Assembly (NCBI GenBank): GCA_902805475.1
Contig: CADCSX010000023.1
Span: 806,001-870,000, forward strand
From: Entonaema liquescens
Lineage: Eukaryota; Ascomycota; Sordariomycetes; Xylariales; Xylariaceae
DNA length: 64,000 nucleotides
Reading direction: 5' to 3'
How positions within the stretch are numbered: the stretch's first letter is position 1; each line of letters opens with the position of its first letter. Made by a program: the position numbers and the translations under genes. The notes beneath the pieces were generated by a model, which saw nothing but the letters and a program-made list of their open reading frames with translations, had not been told where the DNA came from and did not search any database. Shown in pieces: positions 1-10,865 of this stretch.

Positions 1-238
1 CTAAAAACTCCTCGAGGACGGGGACAATACGGTCCAGTAGAGATGCATCACTAAATGACTGTTCGACTTTACGTGCTTCTTGCGTCGCCCGGATGCGATC
101 TGGAAGGGATAGGACATGATGTTGGAGGTGAGAAGTTAGCGAGTTTAACTGCAACTCGTCTAGGGTGGTAGGATTGGGTGAAACGGCGGTATAAGGAGGA
201 GGAGCGTCTGCAGCGTCTGCAGGTTCTTTGCTATCCAT
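1..238 (-). CDS. 5' part of an unrecognised protein (runs off left edge)
   Basis: A reading frame opens with ATG at 238-236 and stays open for 79 codons to the window edge, where the rest of the gene is cut off. The N-terminus is acidic and proline-rich, with a PPPY motif near residues 13-16, followed by a polar, probably helical stretch (DELQLNSLTSHLQHHVLSL) and a segment rich in charged residues. PPxY motifs can bind WW domains of ubiquitin ligases, but here this is only inference. I do not recognise the family. The frame has no stop in 79 codons and natural codon use, so I take it as real. A short GCGACCT tandem repeat lies just upstream of the ATG, in the presumed 5' leader. Confidence 0.55.
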   Translation of the reverse strand, partial: MDSKEPADAADAPPPYTAVSPNPTTLDELQLNSLTSHLQHHVLSLPDRIRATQEARKVEQSFSDASLLDRIVPVLEEFL

Positions 239-245
239 GTTTGCT

Positions 246-270
246 GCGACCTGCGACCTGCGACCTGCGA
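246..270. repeat. 7-bp tandem repeat (GCGACCT)n
   Basis: Three to four tandem copies of GCGACCT lie directly upstream of the ATG of the left-edge gene, inside its probable 5' leader. Confidence 0.7.
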
Positions 271-1561
271 CTTATCCGGACTATTGACAGGAGAGTGGAT
301 GAAGCCGATAGCTACCTAATGTATTGTAGAGTCGGAGCTAATGAAATGGTTGGCTGGTTGACTTATTCTTGCTTGGATGCTAATAATGAGAATAAAACAG
401 CCACTTTTTGATCATCGCCACGTGGTTTTGCTATAATCCTTCTAGGCTCATAGGAATGGGGGCGTGCTCAAGGTTAGGCAAAACAAGTATCGTCATTCAA
501 GCCAAAAAGCCAAAGAGCAATGAGAGTTTTTCCGTTAGATGCTTACCAAAGAACTTAAAATTGGGGTTAGGACCTGGCAGCCTGGGCAGTGGTTTATTAG
601 TCTTAGATAGATTTAACCATTGATTTCGTATTATTGGTTCGGGGACATGGCCAAAAATGATCCACAAGCGGCTTGGGTTGACACAAGGGGGTTTGATCAT
701 ACACCCCTGAGTTGTAGAAGAATAAGAGCCCAACCTCGATTAAAGTCTGATTTAAGACTCAATCTGCGACTACCGATGGTCCGGACTTACTTTTCGGGGG
801 GGTCAGGAGACAAGTACTAGCAGTACTAGTCAGCCGCGAACACCGAATATCCAGATTGGGGCCTAACGTGTAAGATAACGTGTAAGATAACGTGTAAGAT
901 TAGCCTTGCATGCGCCAGGACCACGGGGGAGAAAGTTAGGTAGTATAGGTATTAGGAGAGGTCTAAGCCTCACTCGGCGTTATAATACCCGACGATACTT
1001 CATTTGAACCATTGATCGATGATCGGATATGGGGAGAGGTTGTGATGAATAAACCAAATACCTATCAAATTGGCATAAATCGAGATTTTTGAACTTTGGA
1101 TTACGACCAAGTTTCAGATGAAGGCATGAGTCCCGATCTCCCGCATCCGATCACAACATATAAGTGCGGGGAGGGACGGTAACACGGTAGGACTCCGGGG
1201 GGGGCGTGTTAAGCAACTTGAATTGCATGAAGACGCATCATGCAAGTAGTAGTATGCATGCAAGGTTCGTAATCACGGCTCAAGAATCAGGGTTCGGAAT
1301 ACGCCGTCACAAAACATATTAGGTACTGACTGTAGTAATTGTAGTAAATGTAATAAATGTAGTAAATGTGTCTAGGTTAGCTATGAAGGCACAGGTGTAT
1401 TACTCGTTGAACAATTGTGTAAAGACGGTGAAGAAATCCATTGGAGTAAATTATTAGTGAAGCTTGGCCATCCATGAAGCTATAAAGTCATGGCTTCAGT
1501 GGCCAAGTAAAAACTTGACACTTTTAACACTTTTAACACCGCATAGGTACATACAATAAGA
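271..1561. other. Intergenic, no gene seen
   Basis: Only short overlapping frames are present and none looks like a protein. The stretch contains a 12-bp triple repeat (864-899) and several TAGGTA/TACCTA words common in this window. It ends at the TA-rich transposon relic. Confidence 0.5.
864..899. repeat. 12-bp tandem repeat, three copies
   Basis: The unit TAACGTGTAAGA occurs three times back to back without mismatch. No gene overlaps it. Confidence 0.9.
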
Positions 1562-2303
1562 GGACAAAAAAACCGAACACTTTAATTTTTATATAATTAA
1601 ATTAATTTAAATACCACGTTTTTATCTTTACATATATAAATAAACTTTATATATAATATATAATTTAATTTCGAAGTTTTATTTATTTATAGTTTTTATT
1701 TATTTTAAAAATTAAAATTAAAAAAATAAAAAATCGAACTTAATATAATACATTATCGAATATTTTAAAAATTATTTTAAAAATATAAAAAATTAATTTT
1801 AATTTATTTTTATTTAATTTATATAACTTTAATTTTTTAACTATTAAAATATATTAATTATTTATTTTTATAATTTAAGTTTATATAATAGTGAGTTTTT
1901 GAAAAACGTAAATTTTATGGAATATATAAAAAAAGTCACAATTTTTAATAAAAGTCAACGTTTTTAAAAATTTTTAACATAATTAATTTAATTAATAAAA
2001 ATATAAAATCTTTAATTTTAATTAAATAAATACTTAAATTAATTATTAATATTTTTACTTTTCATTATAACTTAATAATTAAAACGTAAAATAAAATTAT
2101 ATTTATATAAAAATATTAATATTTTATATTTATTATTTAACATATAATATAATAAAAATAAATTATTTAAAATTTATATTTATATTAAAATTCCATTAAA
2201 TAATTAATAATAAAAAATAAAGTATTTTTATCTATTTTAGTTGTAAAGTTATAAAGGTTTGAAATATAAATATATAATAATGAAATGTGCGGTTTTTTTG
2301 TCC
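1562..2303. mobile_element. TA-rich transposon relic with terminal inverted repeats, RIP-like
   Basis: This 742-base block is almost entirely A and T, with only scattered G or C, unlike both flanks. Its ends are inverted copies: GGACAAAAAAACCG at 1562-1575 and its exact reverse complement at 2290-2303. The similarity continues inward for about 20 further bases with mismatches (ACACTT against ACATTT, then TA-rich). No reading frame survives. Terminal inverted repeats indicate a cut-and-paste DNA transposon or MITE. The extreme depletion of C and G in one bounded block is what RIP leaves on repeated DNA in Pezizomycotina. No clean target-site duplication is visible. The family cannot be named from the ends alone. 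Confidence 0.75.
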
Positions 2304-3040
2304 ATAGATTGTAGTTTACAGAGCTGAGCTTCAGCTCGACCCACTATAGTCCCTAAATGCGATAACCCCAGGGGAAAGGCTTCCAGAACCATTCCGTCAC
2401 TATGCATGTAATTGGGCCCTATAATTCGAACTCCACTTTAAGAGCTTAGGCCATTTGGTAACAAATCAGATAACTTGATATGGTAATTTATTCGGTCTTG
2501 TGACGCGAAACCAAGACCTTGCCTCGCCCGACTACTATGGGAAACGCCAGATTATAAAGTGCTCATTGGAGTGAGTAAAACCGTTATGGGGGTAACACTA
2601 CACATTGGTGTACGCCTTACGAGGCTCTCTTTCATCCTTTAACTACCCGACTTATATATTATCCCTGTCAGCAAGCAGTTAAGCAGCAAGCAGCAAGATG
2701 CACACAGTGGCGGATCGTTCGTTTAGCATCAGATCCTCGAGCTATCCCCGAGGATTTGAAAAGTGTAGTACGTAGCGATCGCTGGTTGGTGATACTACCT
2801 ACATACCTAGGTACCTTACCTATGTACATTTCAATGGCAATTTAGTGATGCCAGCTAATATTCACTTGGCCAAGAATAGGTATGTATAAACAAAATCACT
2901 CACTCTGCCTATCGTCAAGTCAGATGAATCGTTCAAAGCCACCCATCAATCCTAATAATTATCGTATAAGCACCTAATCCCTGGTAAAAGGGAAAAAAAA
3001 AGGATTATCAGTCTCCGATACCCAAACAGGCACCTACTTT

Positions 3041-3076
3041 CATACATACATACATACATACATACATACATACATA
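3041..3076. repeat. (CATA)n microsatellite
   Basis: Nine uninterrupted copies of CATA. Confidence 0.95.
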
Positions 3077-3399
3077 CCTACCTTACCTAGGTAAGTATAC
3101 AATATGTAAATGTTTCTATATGTACGTTGTGTAGGTAGTTTTTATTCCCTTTAAAGTTAAGTCTTAATTGTACCTACATAATAGTCATTCGCATCGCCCC
3201 TTCACCGAGCCCCGTCTAATTCCCTCGGTAGCTCTAGCCCAAACTTGGCCATTAACCTCGCTAAGAAGATTCATCTTAACTCGTATGTAGACTACATCTA
3301 CCTAACTTTCAGCCTCTCACGGCACTTTGCCTGCGCCTCATTCCAGCCAGTCAACCCTACACGTTGCTTCAAGCTCATCTTCTAGCGTCTTTCCATCAC

Positions 3400-3408
3400 A
3401 TATATAAG
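3400..3408 (+). promoter_or_regulatory. TATA-like box of the flotillin gene
   Basis: ATATATAAG lies about 150 bases before the flotillin ATG and is followed by a C/T-rich tract and CATCTTCTCAAC, typical of fungal transcription starts. Assigned by position only. Confidence 0.4.
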
Positions 3409-3557
3409 TAGATCGTATCGTGTTGTTATAGACGCCATATCTTGATCTATATATTCCCCCTTTCCCCTTTGTTCATCTTCTCAACTGAAGTTCAGGAAAG
3501 ACCTCTCAAGTTTTGATTCTACTCTACCACTTAAGAGTTAACCAGAAATACATCACC

Positions 3558-5458
3558 ATGTCGTACAAGATTGCCGCCCCCGATGAGTACCTCGCCGTTA
3601 CTGGCATGAACGTGAAGAGTGTACTCATCACAAAAGCTGCCTGGGTTTGGCCCTTCCAGAGATGTACTCGCTTCTCGGTTCAACCACACGACTATGCCAT
3701 GAACCTCCAAGGTGATTATTAATACCAACTACTACTTAATCTACCTACTAACTCTTTTGTGTAGCTATGACAAAGGAGAAACTTCAGTTCCTTCTCCCTG
3801 TTGTATTTACCATTGGACCGTACGTACTATATTTATTGAGGTGCCTAGCGGGTCAGTAATATTGACATAGCGACAGGGATGTGAACAATCGAGGTGCCAA
3901 CTCAAGGGGCCCCAAGCCTAGTGCTAATCCTCATGATGGACATTCCGGGCATGATCATACCCATGATGAGGACCGTGGGGATTCTTTGATGAAGTATGCC
4001 ATGTTATTGGCCGAGTCCACCGCCCAGAAAAAGGGTTCGCAATACCTCGAGAATATCGTAAAGGTATCATCGAGGGTGAAACCCGAGTGCTGGTATCCAG
4101 CATGACTATGGAAGAAATCTTTACGGAACGTGAAGAATTCAAGCGCCGCATCTTCCGAAACATCCAGGGCGAGCTCGACCAGTTCGGTCTTAAGATTTAC
4201 AACGCCAACGTTAAGGAACTTAAAGATGCCGCCGGCTCTACGTACTTCCAATCGCTCTCCCAGAAAGCCCACGAAGGCGCTACCAACCAGGCTCGTATCG
4301 ACGTCGCAGAGGCGCAGCTTCGCGGAAACGTTGGCGAGGCAGAAAGACATGGTCAGCAAGAGCGGTCGATTGCCAAGATGTAAGTCTCCCCCTTTCAACC
4401 CAACAACCCTATCACCCTCCAAAAAAAAACACTTCGCCCTTATAAAAATTGACCTAATCCACCTGTGAAGCAATGCGGAAACTGCCGTCCAAAAGACAGA
4501 CCGGGACGTCGAGCGCGCGGCCGCAGAAGCCAACCTCGCCACGCAAAAGACGGTCCTCAGCCGAGACGTGGAGATCGCGCGCATCCAAGCGACGCGAGCG
4601 ACGGAGTCGCGGGACGAAGACCTCAAGAAAGAAGTGCAGGTGAAGCGGGCGGCGGCGGAGCTCGAGCGGCTGCGGGCCATCGACGTGGTCAAGGCGTCGA
4701 TCGCGCGCGAGAGCAAGCAGCAGGCGGCGGACGCCAAGGCGTACGAGGTGGAGGCCGAGGCGCGCGCCAACTTCGAGAAGTCGAATAAGGCCACGGACGC
4801 CGCGGCCTACCGCACCAAGATCGACGCCGAGACCCAGGCCTTCGCCGCTATCAAGAAGGCCGAGGCCAACTTGCAGCAGCGGCTCAAGGAGGCCGAGGGT
4901 ATGGCCGCTATGGCGGATGCGTACTCCAAGATGAGCAATGCGTTCGGCGGCCCGGCTGGGTTGCTCCAGTACAGTAAGTCGCCCTATCGTACCTTGTCGG
5001 AATCTGCCTGGGCAGATTGTAGACCCTATGCGTTTTATTGGCTCGGCGAATACGTTTGCTAACAACGGCTATTTTCAGTGATGATCGAGAAGGGCACATA
5101 CGTCGAACTCGCCAAGGCCAATGCCGGCGCCGTCAACGGCATGCAGCCCAAGATCAGCGTCTGGAACACGGGAGCCGAGGCCGGATCGTCCGGGGCCGGG
5201 GGTCAGGGATCTGGTCAGGACAGTGCCGCAACACTAAGAAACGTAAGCAAACTATAGCTAGCTTTTCTGCACGAATGAGGTGATAGATTGGTATACTAAT
5301 AGAATGCTCAGGTATACCAACTTCTCCCCCCGCTGATGTCGACGATCCACGACCAGACTGGTATTACTCTACCCGAGTGGCAATTCGGCAAGCTGCCGAA
5401 CAACGAGGTGGCGCGACGCGATCAGTTCCACAACCAGGAGAATCTCAACGGCAAATAA
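3558..5458 (+). CDS. Flotillin-like SPFH/Band 7 protein (one frame break)
   Basis: Membrane-scaffold protein of the SPFH family, expected at plasma-membrane microdomains. Six exons can be read: 3558-3711, 3765-3819, 3877-4379, 4471-4973, 5079-5242 and 5312-5458, all with GT-AG ends. Together they give about 508 residues, the usual fungal flotillin length. The N-terminal SPFH part contains TMEEIFTEREEFK; the C-terminal half is a long Ala/Glu/Lys/Arg coiled coil with flotillin-type AEA and EAEA repeats, ending in a short tail after IHDQTGITLPEWQFGKL. A His/Asp/Gly-rich insert lies at the start of exon 3. Within exon 3 the frame must shift by one base near 4061-4065 (AAGGTATC, where AAGGGTATC would keep the frame), so one G appears missing. 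No other break is seen. Confidence 0.88.
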
Positions 5459-6747
5459 GGGTAGGAGCGTTATTCATGATGCTTGATTTATACCAGGAAG
5501 CCATGCTAGATATGGCTGCTTTCGCTTTTCCTGTTTCGTTTGTCATGTTGCAGATACCTTGATCCAGCGGTTTGTTATGTTTGTTCCAATAGGTGGCGTT
5601 GCGAAGTAGGTATGTTTATAGCACGCGGGCTTATTGATATCCATCTAAATTAAATTTCATTATTGCTTTCCATACGAGATATTGTCTGTAGACTTGTTGA
5701 CTCTATTAGTCGATCTATTAGGATTGAAATCCGATGGTTGTTGGACAATGTGTGGACGTGTTTGTAGGAGACGAGGGCCTAGATATCCATCTATTCGTGG
5801 CATAATTCTTTTACACAAGGCCTCATTTATTATGCCTATTAAAGTTTTTCGAAGAGTGTAACGTAGTTAGTTCTACCTATTGTTATACCAGGATAAGGAC
5901 TCTATACTGTTGTAATACAATCAATATTCGTACATTCAATATCTTTAACCCCTATACTACGAGAGCTGCATCAATAACTCAACGCCGTTTAAGTACGCAG
6001 CAATGTTTGAGCTGACTATGGTTCTTTTTCCCTATATAGCCAAAAGGTTTCTATATCCGACACAGTTCCTCAAAAGCTTAGAACGAAATGAAAAGAACAG
6101 CAAAAAGGACAAGGCCCCTAAAAAGCCCAGGTTCCCTTGATGGAACTCGTAGGTTCCGTGATCGAAACGAACAGATGTGATAAGTTTCCTATAGCGAAAG
6201 GAGCAGACATACGCCCCCTGATCGCGATAGTAAAATCATCAAGAAAATTCGCAATGTCGTGCCATTTTCTATACCGTTTTGATAAGTATCTAGGTAAACA
6301 ATTGCTCGAGATATCAAATTCCTACCAACAGTACAACAAATCTCGCGCTAACGGTAGGTATATATAGATGCCTTTTCAAGAGAAGTATAGTCGAAACAAA
6401 ACACGCGTGTTGGTTCGATCGAAAACCAACCTGGGAATAGTACGGTACGTTCAACCCGTCCGAAACAAAAAGTCTCCGAGCTGTGCCGGGAGCCCCGGTA
6501 TAACGTCAACGTAATCAACTATACACACCGGATGATGGGATAATTGAAGACTCGGTATGTCTCCGTCGTAGACCGCAGCTCTAAATTATGCTTTGAACAC
6601 TTTGTGCTTAATATCGCCTTCGTGGTCTCTATATAAGCGATATGTAGTCTCCGTGGGACTTGCTCTGGTAACTTGATCACCAGTTCTCTTGACTCCCTCT
6701 TAATATAACTTCGCTTTTAGAAAAGAGAAATAACTATAGAAACAACA
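5459..6747. other. Intergenic, no gene seen
   Basis: Contains the 3' region of flotillin and the upstream region of the SDR remnant. The only longer frame (6137-6367) has no recognisable protein character. A TATA-like box lies near the right end. Confidence 0.5.
6630..6637 (+). promoter_or_regulatory. TATA-like box before the SDR remnant
   Basis: TATATAAG lies about 118 bases upstream of the ATG at 6748 and is followed by a C/T-rich tract. Assigned by position only. Confidence 0.4.
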
Positions 6748-7466
6748 ATGGCACCTCAAGAGCGCAAGACAGTCCTCATCACAGGCTGCAGCGAAGGCGG
6801 CATCAGCTTCGCTCTCGCCCAGGAATTCCAAGCCCGCGGCCTCCACGTCTTCGCAACTGCGCGCTCCGCATCCAGGATGAGCTCTCTCGCATCTCTCCCC
6901 AACATCACGCTCCTCCCGCTAGACGTCACATCGAGCGAGTCTCTCGCAGCCGCCGCGTCGGCTGTGTCCGCCGAGACAGGCGGCCAGCTCGATTTCCTGG
7001 CCAACGACGCGGGGCAGCAGGTCGTCATGCCGCTTCTCGACCTCGCCATGGCCCCCTTTTCCCTTTCCCCCACTAGACAATTCCCCTATCTCTTTCCTCA
7101 ACATACCTTATGTAAGTAATCTTTACCACCTAGGTACTAACAACCCCGCACCACCCAGGTTTCTACGCCGGCACCAAATCCGCCCTAATAAGCATAAGCT
7201 CAATCCTCCGTCACGAGCTCGTGCCCATCCACGTGCGCGTGACCACTGTGATCGTCGGCGCGTCCCGCAGCAACATATCCACGAACGCGCCCGCCCACCA
7301 TCTGCCCCCAGACCCGCTGTACAAGAGCGCAGAGGCGGAGATCGCCGCGCGCGAGCTCGTGGGGAAGCTGGTGCGAGGTGCGTCGGGAAGACTGCATGTG
7401 GGGGAATATGGCGACCGGTGGTGCGCGTGGCGGCGACGACGTGGTTCCCGGGTTGTGTTGTGGTGA
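6748..7466 (+). pseudogene. Degenerate short-chain dehydrogenase (AYR1-like, 1-acyl-DHAP reductase type)
   Basis: The first exon (6748-7111) opens with the Rossmann nucleotide-binding motif TGCSEGGIS and continues to LDFLANDAGQQ, the place of the SDR NNAG motif. An intron (7112-7158, with a CTAAC branch) leads to 7159-7466, which starts at the active-site motif FYAGTKSAL (YxxxK). The family normally has about 45-50 residues between these points, covering strand 4 to the catalytic Ser (VNISS). These are missing and replaced by a pyrimidine-rich stretch. The C-terminal part also seems out of frame: another frame near 7410-7450 gives VRVAATTWFPG, which fits an AYR1-like tail better. Spliced as it stands it would give about 223 residues without the catalytic Ser. 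I read it as a decayed SDR; a mis-assembled gene is the alternative. Confidence 0.65.
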
Positions 7467-8092
7467 GTACCGGATTTAATCCTCTGTTGTACTTTCGGGT
7501 GCTCGTAAAACTTGCTACTATATATATATCACCGTCGAAGTGAATGATTTCGCGCCCATCTCTAGACGGTGATGCTTGTGTAGCCGTACCATTGCGAGGG
7601 GACTGGCCGAGTGCGACTTGTATATATGTATTTATATATTATCAATAACGAGGTAGACTTGATGAGTTAGACTTTGAAACCATGATCCAACCCTATTATT
7701 TTGCGTATCCAAGGGCTTTTTCTTTGGTTGGTTCCTCTGAAGAGCTTAATCAGATATCATTTCGAAAACGCCTCGCCCGGGTTTCTCTAAGCTATGATAC
7801 TCAGGACCTTATTTAGACGACAGCTACAGACTGGTAATTAGTAATTTCATGTATAGATCGATGATTGATTCTCAAGCACAAACCATCGTCCATACTCCGT
7901 GATCTATACCCTATTGAAACTATGCAATAATAGAAAAGGGGTATAATATAGTTCTTTTGATCATCTCCTTACACGGCATTGCTACTTGCGAAGTATCTAG
8001 AATCTATTGTAACAGGACGCCGTGGCAGCCGACCGACACTGGGGTAACTTACAGCGGCCAAGTTACCTACGGGGATGCGATGTATTCGCTTC
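7467..8092. other. Intergenic between two converging genes
   Basis: 3' regions of the SDR remnant (plus strand) and PalA (minus strand). Contains a short TA microsatellite near 7520. No gene seen. Confidence 0.5.
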
Positions 8093-10865
8093 CTAACCGA
8101 ACCTTATCGCGCTATTCCGATCCCAAGTTCCAGCAACAGGCGGCCGTTTCTCCTGTTGACTACTGCTTCCCGCGTTTCCTTCACCGGTAGGAGGTGTGGG
8201 AGGTGGCGTGTTGGAAAACTTAATGCCTGCCCGGGGTTCCATACACCCTGCATGGGATTTGCCCTGGGGAGTTGTGGCTGCGGCGCCACCGTCTCACCGG
8301 CAGGCGCCCATGACTGAATGTGCGCCTCGGCGGGGGGTTGAATTTGTTGTCTGGATGAAGCAGGTGGTGGCAAGAATGTGGTCTGTTGTGGTTGCTGCAG
8401 CTGGCTTTGATAACCCGTGCCGCTGTTCCAACCGCCTGAAGAGCTAGTTGGCTGCACGGGTTGCTGTACACGATCTTGCTGCCCCCCAAGACTCAAGTTG
8501 TTCAGCGGTGGCATACTCAGTTCATCCTCAAGCATGCGTGCTTCGTGTCGCCTCTCGGCCACAAAGTTCCGTGCTCCGTCTCGGAAACCGCCTACTATGC
8601 GGCTGAGATCGTTGTAGAACTTGCGTCCTGCTTCTGCGTTGCTGATCAACTCCTTGTATTTATAATATGCATTTTCGAGCTTCTGAAGAGCTTGCTCCCT
8701 TTCTTTGTTTCCCTTGTCCCCAGTATCTTCTTTTGGCTCTCGAAGTCACGATTTACTCGTATTAGCTCCGAAACAAGCTTCTCCTGCTCAGCTGCCTCAA
8801 CTTGTACAAGCTCAAGATCCGGTTCGTAAAGCGAGTCTAGCCGTTTTTCGAAAAACTCTTCAAAATGTGCAGGCACAATAGCAGTCGCCACCGTATTGGA
8901 GCGCTCCAGTCTTGCTGCTTCGGTCAAGATGTCAGACTTGATATCATCACCCCGTGCTTTTTCGCGAAGAGCCTCGGCCTTTCGGCGACGGCGGCCCTCA
9001 AGACGTGCTATATTGTTATATGCGGTACGCAGACGGCCAATTGCGGGCTTAAGCGCTTCCGGAATTTCTGTACGACGTGATGAGGGCACGAAGTCTAGCA
9101 GGCCACGATCTGGTCCTGTGAGGACAGCCAACATAGGTTCTATGCTATGGAATTTGTCGCGTACAACCTGATCGCTGCTTTCACTGTTCGCAAACCAGCC
9201 CTCGGCATCCGATACCTGCTTCCAAAGTTTTACCCCTTGATTCGGCTCAGATCGACTCTCAGGCCGCGACCAGCGATCCGTACCATATTTTCTACGCAAC
9301 TGGGCATCCTCTTCCTCTTCTGCTTGCAGTAGACTTTTGCCTTCTTCGAACACTGCTAAGTCGGCAGCGCGCAGCTTGTCAATATCGGCGAAGCTTCTTT
9401 GCAAGCGGTGCAAGGCATCTGCCTGCCGGATTTCCTCGGCATGCTGAACCAAGGTCCCAGGCAAGCCGAGCGGTTTTTCGAACGCCTGAAGCGAACCTGG
9501 GAGATTAAGCGACGAAAGAATCTCATGAATCCTTTCGTTCAAAGTCTCGAGTTCAGCTACAATGTTTTGATTTACTAGGCGGTCTCTTCGCTCTTCATAG
9601 ATGGAGACGGCAATATGAACGGAATATGGGACGAGTTTTGTGAAGAGCGGAGGACCAAATTCTCCCTTTGGACCAAGATAATCTTGGGGGCCGACACTTG
9701 TGGCGGTATTCGTGCGACTGCCATGGTAGCTCTATCTAAAATTTTGAGCTCTGCCTTTGGTGGCACCGGATCTATACATAATTAGTACCAACGTGCGCCC
9801 ACAGACTCATTATAGCAACTGTCCAAAAACTTACTTAAATAAATCACGTCGTTATCCCTTTCGGCTCGCTTAAGATCTTCTTCCACCCTCCGCTTGAGAC
9901 CGTTTAAATCATCCGCAACCGTTTTATGCAAGTAGCCACCGCGACTTTCCCTGAGGCCCTCGTTGACACAAGAAACGGCATCGCGTAATCTGGCTACTTC
10001 TTCGCCGTATTTTCGCTTCTCTAGGCATTCGCAAGCCGCACGATATTGTGCAGCAGCAGCAAAATGATGGTGTTTAGCGCTCATATGATGGATCCAGCTA
10101 CTACTAATAGCCTGTGATCGCATAGACGCCTCACCCGCTTCATTATATAAATCGGAAACCTTGGCAGCTAGCTTCGCGATTGATGCATCCTTGTAGCCGT
10201 CCATAACGGCCTTTTGCCAATAGCATTCTTGGGCTTGCGCTAACTGTAGTTGTATTAACGAATCCAATGTATGCTTGTCCATATCCTCCGGTGGTGTAGT
10301 TCGTAGCTCAGGTATAACCTCATTCTTCAAGTGTGTTAGGACACCAGCCGACTGGCTAAAGTAGCTCGCTGCGGTTTTAAGACCATCGGTACTGGAGCGG
10401 TTGCTTGCTATGGCTAACTGAGAGTAAAGGGCAGCGAGATTATATAAGATGTTGGCAAGTTCGAATTTAAGATTATTGTGTACTATGGGTCGTTCGGTGT
10501 TGTAACCTAAAGCGGGATACCATGTGAAGTCTGCGCCGATCTATTTAGGGGGGGGAGATTTGTAAGTATAAAGCTTTGGGAGACAACTAATAGAGAATGG
10601 TAGTCCTAAAGAGACTCACGTCTATGGGGAATTTCCCCCCAATCCAGACAAGCTGTGCGGCGTATGCTTGTAGTCTAGCGACACCAGTAGGATGCGGCTC
10701 GCGCACATTCACAGCATCGCGTCTCAGCGCATCGATCACCTCTAGGTCTTGGCGGAACATGTCTGGATGTTGGTCATATTTAGTTGATATATACTGCCGG
10801 ATAGCAGATGAGAGCGAGAGTTGGGCCCCTTTACGGAAAGGGACCGCGAGAATATTGTTTTGCAT
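8093..10865 (-). CDS. palA: PalA/Rim20, BRO1-domain pH-signalling protein (three frame breaks)
   Basis: PalA (Rim20) links the ESCRT-III/Vps32 endosomal platform to the PacC/Rim101 transcription factor in ambient-pH signalling. Exons: 10865-10620, 10540-9835 and 9771-8093. The BRO1 domain starts at residue 3 (PFRKGAQLSLSSAIRQYI) and includes WIHHMSAKHHHFAAAAQYR and the KRKYGEEVARL helix. The V-shaped coiled-coil domain follows (RKYGTDRWSR, then a long helical region). A Pro/Gln-rich tail ends in the IRFG type. The expected total is about 877 residues, normal for the family. To read it through, the frame must shift by +1 three times in exon 3: in the C run at 9686-9690, in the C run at 8719-8722, and near 8226. 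All are one-base losses in G/C runs, so sequence error is likely, but true loss cannot be excluded. Confidence 0.88.

Larger units (their letters stand above)
2304..3557. other. Intergenic and flotillin upstream region
   Basis: No gene seen. The stretch holds a CATA microsatellite (3041-3076), several TACCTAGGTA-type words, and near its right end a TATA-like box and a pyrimidine-rich tract (about 3456-3480), the usual look of a fungal promoter and leader before the flotillin ATG. Confidence 0.5.

Noticed and set aside
3955..4794. 279-codon antisense frame across flotillin
   Set aside because: It lies opposite the conserved coiled-coil exons, runs across an intron, and consists of Ser/Ala/Arg-rich filler. 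It is a codon-bias shadow of the plus-strand gene.
4454..5065. 203-codon antisense frame in GC-rich flotillin exon 4
   Set aside because: It mirrors the GC-rich coiled-coil codons and has no family features.
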